From SVTX01 sp051867975 (GTDB lineage: Bacteria > Bacillota > Clostridia > Oscillospirales > CAG-272): DNA of 40,022 bases. Made by a program: the position numbers and the translations under genes. Location of the stretch: positions 1-40,022 of the forward strand of contig JBJDZM010000073.1 in the NCBI GenBank assembly GCA_051867975.1, in the 5' to 3' direction. Positions 31,184-40,022 of the stretch are shown one piece after another (the first letter of the stretch is position 1; every line of letters starts with the position of its first letter). The notes under the pieces were generated by a model that saw nothing but the letters and a program-made list of their open reading frames with translations, was not told where the DNA came from and did not search any database.

Positions 31184-33421
31184 TCACTCCATCCTCGACA
31201 TTTCCCTTTGCGCCATGACAAGTCCGTAGTAGATTCCTTTTTTCTCGATAAGCTCGTCATGCGTGCCGACCTCGGCAATTCTTCCCTTATCAAGCACGAC
31301 AAGTCTTGTTGCGTTGCGCAGGGTTGAAAGCCTATGTGCGATCGCTATTGTCGTCCTGTTTGCCGACAGATTGCGCAGAGCATCCTGAATCTGCTTTTCG
31401 GTCTCTGTATCAAGTGATGCGGTCGCCTCGTCGAGTATGAGTATCTTCGGGTCACGAAGAAGTGCACGTGCTATCGCGATTCTCTGTCTCTCTCCGCCCG
31501 AAAGGCTGTACCCCTTTTCACCGACTTTAGTATCATATCCGTCCTGAAGCTTAATAATAAAGTCATGACAGCCTGCCAGCTTGGAGACAGCAATTATCTC
31601 TTCCCTTGTCGCCTCAGGTCTTGCATAAGCGATGTTCTGATACACCGTACCCGAAAACAGGAAGGTCTCCTGAAGTACGACACCCATCTGCGAACGAAGT
31701 GTTTCTTGCGAGATATCTCTTATATCAATTCCGTCAATACAGATGCTTCCGTCCTCAACATCATACATTCTCATAATGAGATTTATCAGCGTTGATTTTC
31801 CGACTCCCGATTTTCCGACAAGTCCTATAAACTCGCCCGACTTTATGTGTATGTCGATATTGGTCAACACCTCGTTTCCGCTGTCATATCCGAACGAGAT
31901 ATTATTTATATCGATATCTCCCTTTATTATCGGCGATTGCGCCTTTTCGGCATCGGCTATCTCCTCTTCCTCGTCGATTATCTCAAAGACCTTTGCAGTC
32001 GACGTAATAAAGCTGATTATCTGTCTCGGAAGGTTTGAGAGCATACGCAAGGGACCGTATATCATGCTTGCATACATCGAATACTTTGACATCTCACCGA
32101 GCGTCATCTCTCCGCCGAGTATTCCGTTTCCTATGTAGAACAATATGATAAATTCGCCGAAGCACATCAAAAACTGCATTATCGGCATAAGCGAATACCA
32201 AAGAGTATCCGACTTTATCTGCATATCCCGCTCGTCAGCCGCCGCACCCTCAAATCTCTCGGTCTCCTTATGCTCCATACCGAAAGACTTGACTACACGG
32301 ATGCCCGAAAAGATATCGTGAAGTATCGAGTTCGACTTTGAACCGAGCTGCCAGCATTTTCGGAACAATGTGTGAGCTTTTCGCCAAAACAAACTAAATC
32401 CGACCACGACAAACGGCACGGGAATGAGTATAAGAAGGAATAATACGCCAAGGTCCGATGCGATGAATACTATTCCTATCGCCACGAAAAGCACTGCCTG
32501 CTCAACAAGCGACGGCAGATAATGGACGAGGAAGTCTTGTATCTGCCCCACGTCGTGCGACACTCTGCGCATAAGCTCTCCCGCGGTTCTCTTTGATATC
32601 TTGGAGATTGAAAGCTTTTGTATTTTCTCAAAGAGCATATTGCGAAGGTCTACTACCATTCCGTTGCTTGCATTTATGAGCAGGTGCGAGCGGAACATGG
32701 CTACGAGTCTCAGCACCGTCTGCACGCCGAGCATAAGCAGGATTATCAATATATAATTGACGACCGACAGACTTTCTGGCGTTTTTGTGTTGATAAAATC
32801 ATCGGTAATTATTCTGTTGATTTCCGGCAGTATCAGACTCAGTACACTGACGGCAAAGAAAAACAGAACCGAAAGAAAAATAAAGATCTTATAGGGCTTG
32901 ACTATTCCCCACAGGCGTTTGAGCGTACGCAATTTCCGGGTACAATGCATGCAAACACCGCGCCGCATGGGACGACCGCATTTGGGACACTTTTTGCCGT
33001 CCGCATCGTCCGGCTTTTTGTTTTTGTCGCTTTTGGGGTCGTAATTTTCAAATCCTACGCCTTCCGAGATACGGTTAAATCGTTTTGATGCGGCGATTGC
33101 CTTTTTGCAAAGCGACATATCCATTCTGCAAAGGAGACGCAACGAACCGTCGATTTTATCCTCATACTGCGCGACACAGGAACCGACTCCGATCTCAATC
33201 TTTATTGAGGCAATATCGGATAGCTTTATCCTGTCAGCTTCCCTGCCGTCTCTGAATATTATAAGGTCGTTTTTGTCAACGACGATTACTCCACGGCACC
33301 GCACACTCGGCTCAGAGGGATGCAGATTATATGAAAAAGACAAAATCACGTCTTCTTTTTTTATGCCCGGACAAAGCTCTTGAATTTGGTCTTTATTTTG
33401 TGTTTTTTTGCTCTTTTTCAA
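31184..33421 (-). CDS. ABC transporter, permease-ATPase fusion with N-terminal accessory domain and zinc ribbon
   Basis: 745 aa, starting at a TTG (33421) with GGGGGAG 5 nt upstream. Residues 1-125 form a beta-rich accessory domain (PH-like by appearance). A zinc ribbon follows (C145, C148, C157, C160), then six membrane helices (about 175-475) and a nucleotide-binding domain: Walker A GKSGVGKST (536-544), LSGGE (640-644), ILILDEATASLD, AHRLSTL. Exporter (MsbA/LmrA-like) layout with all catalytic motifs intact. It is the third gene of ABC-DUF1854-ABC and probably pairs with the upstream ABC protein as a heterodimer. Substrate unknown. Confidence 0.9.
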   Translation of the reverse strand: MKKSKKTQNKDQIQELCPGIKKEDVILSFSYNLHPSEPSVRCRGVIVVDKNDLIIFRDGREADRIKLSDIASIKIEIGVGSCVAQYEDKIDGSLRLLCRMDMSLCKKAIAASKRFNRISEGVGFENYDPKSDKNKKPDDADGKKCPKCGRPMRRGVCMHCTRKLRTLKRLWGIVKPYKIFIFLSVLFFFAVSVLSLILPEINRIITDDFINTKTPESLSVVNYILIILLMLGVQTVLRLVAMFRSHLLINASNGMVVDLRNMLFEKIQKLSISKISKRTAGELMRRVSHDVGQIQDFLVHYLPSLVEQAVLFVAIGIVFIASDLGVLFLLILIPVPFVVVGFSLFWRKAHTLFRKCWQLGSKSNSILHDIFSGIRVVKSFGMEHKETERFEGAAADERDMQIKSDTLWYSLMPIMQFLMCFGEFIILFYIGNGILGGEMTLGEMSKYSMYASMIYGPLRMLSNLPRQIISFITSTAKVFEIIDEEEEIADAEKAQSPIIKGDIDINNISFGYDSGNEVLTNIDIHIKSGEFIGLVGKSGVGKSTLINLIMRMYDVEDGSICIDGIDIRDISQETLRSQMGVVLQETFLFSGTVYQNIAYARPEATREEIIAVSKLAGCHDFIIKLQDGYDTKVGEKGYSLSGGERQRIAIARALLRDPKILILDEATASLDTETEKQIQDALRNLSANRTTIAIAHRLSTLRNATRLVVLDKGRIAEVGTHDELIEKKGIYYGLVMAQREMSRME

Positions 33422-33455
33422 CGCAACTCCCCCTTTCCGTGGTTTTTTCGGTCAA

Positions 33456-33986
33456 TTATAAATAAATTTCAATCTTTCGATAGCTCTTAACGCTGAGCGC
33501 GGATATACTCTTTACCGTGTATCGGTTGCCATCGACATCGACAAGGATTATGCTGTCCGTACCCGTGTGTAAAATGTTCTTGTACGTATCCTGCATCGTA
33601 AAACTTATTTCCCGTCCGTCGTCGAGACTTACCTTCCAATAGGAAAAACCGTATCTTTCCTTAACGCTTTTTATCTCGATTATTGTCGGCGAATAGTATT
33701 TTTTCTCTATCTCCCGAACGATAAGCTTTGACATCTCGTCGTCGAAATCGTCAATATCGTATATAATGCCTATCTCTTTTTTCTCGGCATCAAGCACCGA
33801 GATAAACTTAAATAAAAGCTCGTGCGGAAAAGCTCTGTGAAGGAAAATCCTGTCAAAGCATTTTTCTTCTCCACCCTCGGTGTATGTAAGAGTCAAAAAT
33901 CCGTTTTTCTCCTCAAAGCGAGAATTTTGTCTGTGAAGCCTGACGATGTGGGCAGACTTTTCATTCATTATTTCATTGTTTTCCAT
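33456..33986 (-). CDS. DUF1854-family protein
   Basis: 176 aa from ATG 33986, with GGAGG 8 nt upstream; an in-frame ATG at 34004 overlaps the previous stop (ATGA). It resembles DUF1854: FISVLDAEKKEIGIIYDIDDFDDEMSKLIV in parts (VLDAEKKEIGIIYDIDDF; YYSPTIIEIKSVKE; YWKVSLDDGREISFTMQD; ILVDVDGNRYTVKSISAL). No signal or membrane segment. In other bacteria DUF1854 genes accompany ABC transporters and, in some, cyanophycin metabolism genes; that link is family knowledge, and no cyanophycin gene is seen here. Wedged between two ABC genes, it is likely a cytoplasmic partner of the transporter. Confidence 0.8.
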   Translation of the reverse strand: MENNEIMNEKSAHIVRLHRQNSRFEEKNGFLTLTYTEGGEEKCFDRIFLHRAFPHELLFKFISVLDAEKKEIGIIYDIDDFDDEMSKLIVREIEKKYYSPTIIEIKSVKERYGFSYWKVSLDDGREISFTMQDTYKNILHTGTDSIILVDVDGNRYTVKSISALSVKSYRKIEIYL

Positions 33987-34000
33987 GTGTCTTCCCTCCG

Positions 34001-36292
34001 TCATTCGGTTATTCCGGCGTTTTTGAGTGCCTCTGCTTGCAGGGTGTAGAGCTTGTTATAAACTCCGCCCTCTATTGCGAGCAATTCCTTATGTGTGCCT
34101 CGCTCAGCGACCTTGCCGTTTTCAATTACGATAAGCTCGTCGGCATCGCGCAGCGTTGAAAGTCTATGCGCTATCATTATCGTTGTTTTGTCGCGCGTCA
34201 GTTCTGTAATTGCATGTTGGATCTTCTTTTCGGTCTCGGTATCCATCGCCGCCGTCGCCTCGTCGAGTATGAGTATCTTAGGGTCGCGCAAAATTGCGCG
34301 CGCAATTGACAGTCTCTGCTTTTCGCCGCCCGAAAGGTCTTTGTATCCAAAGCCTATCTGTGTGTTGTAGCCATCGGGCAGTTTGATGATAAAATCGTGC
34401 GCTCCCGACAGCTTTGCCGCCTTCAAGACTTCTTCATAGCTTGCATCGGGCTTTGCGTATCGGATATTATCGAGAATACTTCCGATAAAGAAGAATGTCT
34501 CCTGTGAAACGATGGCGATATTCTCGTACAGTGCCTTTAGAGACAGGTCCTTGACGTTGATGCCGTCAACAAGTATTTCTCCTTCATTACAGTCATACAG
34601 CCGCATGAGAAGGTTTACAATAGTGCTCTTTCCCGCCCCCGTGTGTCCGACTATTCCGAGCGTCCTGCCGTGCTTTACGTCAAAGCTGACATTGTCTATC
34701 ACCTTGTGATTTTTGATATATGAAAAATCGACGTTTTTAAATTCGACGTCGCCGTCGATATTTTCGGGCGTAATTGAATTCTCTTTCTCTCTGATATCGG
34801 GCTCAGTATCGTATATTTCAAAAAGTCTTTGCAGAGCATTCGTGCTTGCCGCCGACCAATCTATCATATCCGCAAAGAAATACATCGGGCTGTATATCAT
34901 GTTGACATATGCAACGAATTTTATAAGCTGTCCGTATGTAAAATCATTGTAACCCGAAATGACCATCCAACCGCCCACGCCGAGCGCGATGATATTTCCG
35001 AGATACAAAATCAGTCCAAGCGAGGGATAGACGTAGTTATTGAATACCGAAAGATTTTTCTGATACTGCGCCGCTTGACTGTTTGTGCCGTGGAAGCGGT
35101 CGGTTTCCGCCTGCTCACGCGAGAACGCCTTGACCACTCTCATTCCCTGAAGGACGTCGGAGAGCTGAGAATTGAGTCGGCGCGCGCCCGAATATTTTTT
35201 TGCGTGGAGTTTCATTTCTTTGCGGTAGCTCTTCAAAATCACAAGGAAGAAAAGCGGTACGGTAAAGAGAGAACATATTGCCAAAAGCGGATTTTCAATA
35301 AACAGTATCACACAAATTACAACGACCTGAACGATATTCACAAGGAAATAAGGAACGCCGTCGCAGAAAAAAGAATATATCGTGTTCGAGTCATCGTTTA
35401 CCTGTGTCATAAGCGCGCCGGTCTGTCGTCCGTTGAAAAATGACAGCGACAGCTTCTCAATCGACGTAAACACTGTCTTTTTAAGGTCAAAAACGATTTT
35501 TGCCGATATTCTTGCGGATATGGTTCCGTTGATTATTGTAAATATCTGCGAGAGAAGCCTTGTCACAACGATGAGAGAGATAACCAGCAAGATCTCTCCG
35601 AAAAAGCTTCCGTCCTCGCGCAGAACCTCGTCGTAGAAAAACTGATTTGACAGATAAGGAATCAAAATGCCCGTAGCGGTCAGCAGGACAAGGGATGTCA
35701 GCATTATCGCCATGTATTTTTTGTACTTTAACAAAAACATGCCGAAACGTCGGTAAAGCTTGCCCTTTTCCATGCAGCGAGGACAAACCTTTCGGTTCTT
35801 GTCGGGGTACCTCATTCCGCACTTTGGGCATCTGTTAGACGCGGGATCGTCCTCTTCGTCAATCTCAAAATCCACACCCGATATCTCGCCCTTTTTCATG
35901 CGCTCGAAATACTTTATAAATATGAGGACAGACGCGCGGCAGGTGTTTGTCATCGCACATAGGAAAGAATAATCGCCCGATTTCAGCTTTGCCACAAGTC
36001 TTGCGCTCGACTGCATCTCTTCAAGCTCCAAGACCTCTATGTCGGAAATGTCGTACGACTTAAATTCGCTCTCGCTCCACGTCATGTGCATGTGCTTTCC
36101 GTGAGCGCCGTCAAGCACGACTTTTCCCGAGATGACATATATGCTCTCGCACGTCGCCAAAACGTATGTGTCGCAGAAAACATGGTTTCTGTCCATGTCG
36201 CAGTATGAACCGAGCATGATTTTATCGGTATCGACGCCCTCACGGGACAGCGACTCATAAATATAGGAAGGAATCTTGTCGGTCAACAGCAT
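34001..36292 (-). CDS. ABC transporter, permease-ATPase fusion with N-terminal accessory domain and zinc ribbon (partner)
   Basis: 763 aa from ATG 36292 (MLLTDKIPSY), with GAGGTG 7 nt upstream; an earlier in-frame start at 36328 lacks a site. N-terminal accessory domain (1-145) as in the sister protein, zinc ribbon (C155, C158, C170, C173), six membrane helices, then Walker A GHTGAGKST, LSGGEKQR, LILDEATAAMD and AHRLSTLRDADEL. Both ATPase sites look complete, so neither half is a degenerate site. First gene of the operon, driven by a perfect-consensus promoter. The zinc ribbon just before the first helix is unusual for exporters. Confidence 0.9.
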   Translation of the reverse strand: MLLTDKIPSYIYESLSREGVDTDKIMLGSYCDMDRNHVFCDTYVLATCESIYVISGKVVLDGAHGKHMHMTWSESEFKSYDISDIEVLELEEMQSSARLVAKLKSGDYSFLCAMTNTCRASVLIFIKYFERMKKGEISGVDFEIDEEDDPASNRCPKCGMRYPDKNRKVCPRCMEKGKLYRRFGMFLLKYKKYMAIMLTSLVLLTATGILIPYLSNQFFYDEVLREDGSFFGEILLVISLIVVTRLLSQIFTIINGTISARISAKIVFDLKKTVFTSIEKLSLSFFNGRQTGALMTQVNDDSNTIYSFFCDGVPYFLVNIVQVVVICVILFIENPLLAICSLFTVPLFFLVILKSYRKEMKLHAKKYSGARRLNSQLSDVLQGMRVVKAFSREQAETDRFHGTNSQAAQYQKNLSVFNNYVYPSLGLILYLGNIIALGVGGWMVISGYNDFTYGQLIKFVAYVNMIYSPMYFFADMIDWSAASTNALQRLFEIYDTEPDIREKENSITPENIDGDVEFKNVDFSYIKNHKVIDNVSFDVKHGRTLGIVGHTGAGKSTIVNLLMRLYDCNEGEILVDGINVKDLSLKALYENIAIVSQETFFFIGSILDNIRYAKPDASYEEVLKAAKLSGAHDFIIKLPDGYNTQIGFGYKDLSGGEKQRLSIARAILRDPKILILDEATAAMDTETEKKIQHAITELTRDKTTIMIAHRLSTLRDADELIVIENGKVAERGTHKELLAIEGGVYNKLYTLQAEALKNAGITE

Positions 36293-36333
36293 ATATCTCA
36301 CCTCTTTTCGATTAAATTCGCACTGCAAGTTTA

Positions 36334-36362
36334 ATTATACCCTTTTTGCTCCCTTTTGTCAA
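36334..36362 (-). promoter_or_regulatory. Promoter of the ABC-DUF1854-ABC operon
   Basis: Minus strand TTGACA (36362-36357), 17-nt spacer, TATAAT (36339-36334). Perfect consensus, divergent from radA. Confidence 0.92.
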
Positions 36363-36402
36363 TAAACCATGGGTAGATTGGCAATTAAATTTTCCGCCGC
36401 TA

Positions 36403-36431
36403 TTGAAAAAGGGCGAAAAATGTGTTATACT
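36403..36431 (+). promoter_or_regulatory. radA promoter
   Basis: TTGAAA (36403-36408), 17-nt spacer, TATACT (36426-36431), about 30 nt before the radA ATG. Confidence 0.85.
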
Positions 36432-36461
36432 TTATCTATAAAGAAAAGAAGGAGCCACGAT

Positions 36462-37847
36462 ATGAAAGGCCTCAAAACGATATACATTTGCTCAAACTGC
36501 AACTACCACTCGCCAAAATGGATGGGAAAATGCCCTTCCTGCAATCAGTGGAACACGCTTGTCGAGGACGTTATAAGCATCGCTCCCGATGAGCCGCAGA
36601 ATAAAAGAAAAAGCCTGTCCGCAACAAGCGGCGGCGAAAACCACGCAATATCATACGACGAGCTTGAAATACCCGATTATATTCGCTCAAACACAGGTCT
36701 ATGCGAGCTTGACCGAGTCCTCGGCGGCGGACTTGTCCACGGCTCGGTCGTGCTGATCTCGGGCGAGCCGGGCATCGGAAAATCGACGCTTCTCATGCAG
36801 ATTTCGGAATGTCTCGGAGCGCAAAGACGAGTCCTGTATATATCGGGCGAGGAATCGGGCGGACAGATAAAGCTCCGCGCAAAAAGGCTCGGTGTATCGG
36901 GTAAAAATCTCTTTATTCTGACCGAGACCAACCTCGACAGCATACTCAAAGAGGCTGACAAATTGAAGCCCGACATAATGATAATCGACTCGATACAGAC
37001 GATATACGACGACATGATAAAATCCGCGCCCGGCAGTATCACGCAGGTGCGCGAATCGGCGCTGACACTTATAAACCGAGCCAAGTCGCACGGAATATCA
37101 ATGCTTTTAGTCGGTCACGTCAACAAAGAGGGTGGAATTGCAGGTCCTAAGGTGCTTGAACACATGGTCGATGCAGTCCTTTGCTTTGAGGGCGAGAAGC
37201 TGCAGTCATACCGCATTATAAGGGCGAACAAAAACCGCTTCGGCTCGACAAACGAGATAGGCGTTTTTGAGATGACCGACAAGGGGCTTGTCGAGATTCC
37301 CAACCCTTCGGAAATGCTGCTTTCGGGCAGACCGAAGAACACCCCCGGAAACTGTGCAGTCTGTACGATTGAAGGCACAAGACCGATAATTGCCGAGATT
37401 CAGGCGCTCGTCTCGCCCACCGCCTTCCCTGCACCGAGACGCACGTCAAACGGCATCGACTATAACCGTCTCTGCCTTATTATTGCCGTGCTTGAAAAGC
37501 GTCTCGGACTGAAATTCTACCAAAACGACGTCTATATGAACGTCATCGGCGGACTTTACTTAAACGAGCCTGCAAGCGACGCGGCAATTGCACTGTCGCT
37601 TATCTCGTCGCTTACAGATAAAGCCGTTCCCGACGACCTTATCGCCATAGGCGAGCTTGGACTCTCGGGCGAATGCCGCGCCGTCTCGAACCTCGAACAA
37701 AGAGTCAAGGAAGCCGCGCGCCTCGGCTTTGCAAAGGCAATCGTTCCCTTCAAAAATATCGAAAAACGCAAAATCGATACGGGCATCGAGCTGATACCGA
37801 TACATAGTATCTATGAAGCCATCCGCGTGCTGGTCAGCGATAAATAA
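36462..37847 (+). CDS. radA: DNA repair protein RadA (Sms)
   Basis: 461 aa from ATG 36462 (MKGLKTIYICSNC), with GAAGGAG 8 nt upstream; an earlier in-frame ATG at 36369 lies upstream of the promoter. N-terminal zinc finger C10, C13, C24, C27 (WMGKCPSCNQWNT); RecA-like core with Walker A GEPGIGKST (101-109), Walker B IMIIDSIQT and the RadA-specific KNRFG (257-261); C-terminal Lon-like domain (NVIGGLYLNEPASDAAIALS, GELGLSGECRAVSNLEQR). It drives branch migration during recombination and helps DNA repair and natural transformation. Often found near clpC/disA in Firmicutes, not here. Monocistronic. Confidence 0.97.
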   Translation: MKGLKTIYICSNCNYHSPKWMGKCPSCNQWNTLVEDVISIAPDEPQNKRKSLSATSGGENHAISYDELEIPDYIRSNTGLCELDRVLGGGLVHGSVVLISGEPGIGKSTLLMQISECLGAQRRVLYISGEESGGQIKLRAKRLGVSGKNLFILTETNLDSILKEADKLKPDIMIIDSIQTIYDDMIKSAPGSITQVRESALTLINRAKSHGISMLLVGHVNKEGGIAGPKVLEHMVDAVLCFEGEKLQSYRIIRANKNRFGSTNEIGVFEMTDKGLVEIPNPSEMLLSGRPKNTPGNCAVCTIEGTRPIIAEIQALVSPTAFPAPRRTSNGIDYNRLCLIIAVLEKRLGLKFYQNDVYMNVIGGLYLNEPASDAAIALSLISSLTDKAVPDDLIAIGELGLSGECRAVSNLEQRVKEAARLGFAKAIVPFKNIEKRKIDTGIELIPIHSIYEAIRVLVSDK

Positions 37848-37852
37848 AGGAT

Positions 37853-37900
37853 CCCGGCAGAAATCAATACCACGCATTGATTTCTGCCGGGGTTTTGTTT
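37853..37900 (+). terminator. radA terminator
   Basis: Perfect 16-bp stem cccggcagaaatcaat (37853-37868)/attgatttctgccggg (37876-37891), then gttttgttt. It may also end the converging BspA-like gene, whose stop is at 37909. Confidence 0.95.
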
Positions 37901-37908
37901 ATAAATTA

Positions 37909-40022
37909 TCAGTCGTTTTTACCTAAATCACCGTCGGTACAGTGGATTGTGTATTTGGAAGTTCCTTCATCCCATCCGTAGCCTTTTTCAATTTCATTCC
38001 ATTCCGCTATTGTTCCGTTAAAATAAACATCTTTGAGAGGTATGTCATTTATCATCCAGTCATTGTTTAGATCATCACAACTGAATACTCTCGAGCCTAT
38101 AATTGTAATACCGTTTCCAATTGTTACGCTCATAAGTCTGTCGCAATTATAGAACGCATAATTACCTATGCTCGTCACGCTGTCAGGTATGGTGATGCTC
38201 GCAAGTTTGGAGCAACCGTAGAACGCATAATCTCCAATGCTCGTCACGCAATATCCGTCAATCGTGCTTGGAATAACCAAATTCGTATCCGTGTAGGTGC
38301 CTATGCCCGTGATAGTGCAGGTCGTTCCGTCGGAATTTACATTATATGCAAGTTGTTCAGTGGGTTCAACGGGTTCAATCATTTCTTCATCGGATGTTTC
38401 TTCACCGGATGACAAATCACCGTCGGTGCAATGGATCGTGTAGTCGCCGGTATTGCTATCCCAATCACTTTCCTTCGAAATTGACTGCCACTCTGCCTTT
38501 GTACCGTTAAAATAAATATCACTAAGAGGTATAATGTCAACTACGGCATCACCGTCTATGTCCACACCGATACAACCAATTGCTCTTGACCCAATATTCT
38601 TTATTCCGTTTCCGATTGTTACACTTGTAAGTCCGTAGCAATCTTCGAACGCATAATTACCTATGCTCGTCACGCTGTCAGGTATGGTGATGCTCGCAAG
38701 TTTGGAGCAACCGTAGAACGCATAATCTCCAATGCTCGTCACGCAATATCCGTCAATCGTGCTTGGAATAACCAAATTCGTATCCGTGTAGGTGCCTATG
38801 CCCGTGATAGTGCAGGTCGTTCCGTCGGAATTTACATTATATGCAAGTTGTCCAGTGGGTTCAACGGGTTCAATCATTTCTTCATCGGATGTTTCTTCAT
38901 CGGATGTTTCTTCACCGGATGACAAATCACCGCCGGTGAAGTGGATTGTGTAGTTTCCAGTGTTGGAGTTCCAACCATAGCCCTTGCTGATAGAATCCCA
39001 TTGTTCCACTGTGCCGTTGAACGTTATGCTTGTAAGGCTGTCGCACCATACGAACGCATACTCTCCTACGTTTGTGACGCTGTCGGGGATTGTTACGCTC
39101 GTAAGAGGTGAGCAGCCACGAAACGCATAATCGCCTATAATCGTAACGTCTTCGGGGATAACAAGGTCTATTACCAACTCACCATTCAGATACAGGTTAT
39201 GTGCATATGCCAAGGGATTTGCGTCGTAATTTCCGAACGATATGCCGCACCATCCTGCTATATCTTTAATGTGTACGCTCGTAAGGTTGTAGCAATATGC
39301 GAATGCCCCCTCGCCTATGATCGTCACGCTGTTACCAATTGTCACGCTCGTAAGGCTGTCGCAATCGTAGAACGCATAATCGCCTATGCTCGTCACGCTG
39401 TTGGGGATTGTGATACTCGTAAGGTTGGGGCACTCATAAAACGCTTCTTCGTCTATGCTAGTAACACTGTCGGGGATCGTTATGCTCGTAAGACCGGAAC
39501 AACCGTAGAACGCATCATAGCCTATGCTCGTCACGCTGCCATCATCAGGTATAACACTGTTTTGACATCCTGCAATAAGTGTCTTTGATTCTGTTTCAAT
39601 TATGCAATTGCCTGTAGAATGATAAACGGTATTTTGTTCATCGACTGTTATGCTCGTAAGTTTGGAGCAACCCGAGAACGCTCCATTGCCTATTCTCGTA
39701 ACGCCGTTTGGAATCGTGATAATCGGAAATGGGCAACCATAGAACGCATATTCGCCTATACTCGTCACGCTGTCGGGGATTGTTATGCTCGCAAGGCTGG
39801 AACAATATGTGAACGCATATTCGCCTATACTCGTCACGCCGTTGGGGATTGTTATGCTCGCAAGGCTGGAACAATATGTGAACGCATAATCGCCTATGCT
39901 CTCCACACTGTCGGGGATTGTTATGCTCGTTAATCCGGAGCATTTATAGAACACAGCCTTTCCTATGCTCGTCACGCTGTCGGGGATTGTGATGCTTGTA
40001 ATTTCGGAGCAAATAAAAAACG
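37909..40022 (-). CDS. BspA-like leucine-rich-repeat protein, N-terminus beyond the right edge
   Basis: At least 704 codons; the frame stays open to the window edge (upstream residues ...SEITSITIPDS), so the GTG at 39975 is internal. It is built from more than fifteen 23-residue LRR_5 units of the form SVTSIGxYAFYGCSxLTSITIP. Acidic spacers EETSDEETSDEE and ...EEMIEPVEPT split it into three blocks, two of which begin with the same YNVNSDGTTCTITGIGTYTD segment. It ends GDLGKND with no membrane anchor or SLH domain, so the anchor or secretion signal must be at the missing N-terminus. BspA-like repeats are adhesins in oral and gut bacteria. Function here inferred. Confidence 0.88.
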   Translation of the reverse strand, partial: FFICSEITSITIPDSVTSIGKAVFYKCSGLTSITIPDSVESIGDYAFTYCSSLASITIPNGVTSIGEYAFTYCSSLASITIPDSVTSIGEYAFYGCPFPIITIPNGVTRIGNGAFSGCSKLTSITVDEQNTVYHSTGNCIIETESKTLIAGCQNSVIPDDGSVTSIGYDAFYGCSGLTSITIPDSVTSIDEEAFYECPNLTSITIPNSVTSIGDYAFYDCDSLTSVTIGNSVTIIGEGAFAYCYNLTSVHIKDIAGWCGISFGNYDANPLAYAHNLYLNGELVIDLVIPEDVTIIGDYAFRGCSPLTSVTIPDSVTNVGEYAFVWCDSLTSITFNGTVEQWDSISKGYGWNSNTGNYTIHFTGGDLSSGEETSDEETSDEEMIEPVEPTGQLAYNVNSDGTTCTITGIGTYTDTNLVIPSTIDGYCVTSIGDYAFYGCSKLASITIPDSVTSIGNYAFEDCYGLTSVTIGNGIKNIGSRAIGCIGVDIDGDAVVDIIPLSDIYFNGTKAEWQSISKESDWDSNTGDYTIHCTDGDLSSGEETSDEEMIEPVEPTEQLAYNVNSDGTTCTITGIGTYTDTNLVIPSTIDGYCVTSIGDYAFYGCSKLASITIPDSVTSIGNYAFYNCDRLMSVTIGNGITIIGSRVFSCDDLNNDWMINDIPLKDVYFNGTIAEWNEIEKGYGWDEGTSKYTIHCTDGDLGKND
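38152..38404. repeat. 253-bp near-perfect direct repeat, copy 1
   Basis: Matches 38647-38899 with one mismatch seen (gttgttcag here, gttgtccag there). The offset is 495 bp, i.e. 165 codons, so the reading frame is kept. Lies inside the BspA-like gene. Confidence 0.92.
38647..38899. repeat. 253-bp near-perfect direct repeat, copy 2
   Basis: Partner of 38152-38404. Just after it, this copy carries an extra 15-bp unit encoding one more ETSDE block, another sign of slippage in this gene. Confidence 0.92.

Noticed and set aside
37909..40022. Regularly spaced repeats suggesting a CRISPR array
   Set aside because: The spacing is about 69 bp and keeps frame; repeats encode 23-residue leucine-rich units, and no cas genes are present.

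Overview
The window looks like a chromosomal piece of an anaerobic, spore-forming, probably gut-associated member of the Clostridia (Firmicutes). The evidence is a SpoIVA spore-coat ATPase, type III glutamine synthetase, a glnA gene followed by an ANTAR antiterminator, a T-box leader, strong AGGAGG-type ribosome sites, many TTGACA-17-TATAAT promoters, uronate isomerase, and BspA-like and SLH surface proteins. A 100-N run at 28016-28115 shows that this is a draft assembly.

Region 1 (1-12816) is a nitrogen-assimilation locus made of two divergent operons sharing the 5570-5884 intergenic region. Leftward: gdhA, glnN (GSIII), then an ammonium channel fused to a PII protein, followed by a T-box leader (tentative Asn specifier AAC) for a gene beyond the left edge. 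Rightward: a glutamate synthase split into five polypeptides (glutaminase, ferredoxin-FMN synthase, four-cluster ferredoxin, FAD oxidoreductase, GXGXG domain), then a short type I glutamine synthetase and a NitR-like ANTAR protein. Three leaders here (gdhA, glnN and the glutamate synthase operon) carry the same small hairpin with an AANGGC hexaloop, A at 1 and G at 4. That is the loop signature of ANTAR targets. In the glutamate synthase leader the hairpin excludes a terminator, and in glnN it excludes a terminator-like stem. The ANTAR protein probably controls the locus by antitermination. Its receiver domain has Asn in place of the phospho-acceptor Asp.

Region 2 (12823-24414) is mixed housekeeping and accessory: a zinc-ribbon/TIR/TPR membrane protein; a 2-hydroxyacid dehydrogenase, a tiny membrane protein and uronate isomerase (leftward); a PHP phosphatase and a MutS-like ATPase (rightward); an SLH surface protein (leftward); a hairpin-dense repeat element; and an RluA pseudouridine synthase overlapping a DUF3810 membrane metalloprotease.

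Region 3 (24415-27717) holds murA and spoIVA. The spoIVA ribosome site is buried in a long hairpin.

Region 4 (27725-31183) is a plastic surface-protein locus: a BspA/Big_2 protein with an acidic Ser/Thr/Glu repeat broken by the assembly gap, a truncated P-loop ATPase, a divergent XRE regulator with an operator-like palindrome, and a leftover C-terminus from a paralogous surface protein.

Region 5 (31184-40022) carries a leftward ABC/DUF1854/ABC operon whose ABC proteins have extra N-terminal domains with zinc ribbons, then rightward radA, then a second BspA-like leucine-rich-repeat protein that runs off the right edge and contains a near-perfect 253-bp internal duplication.
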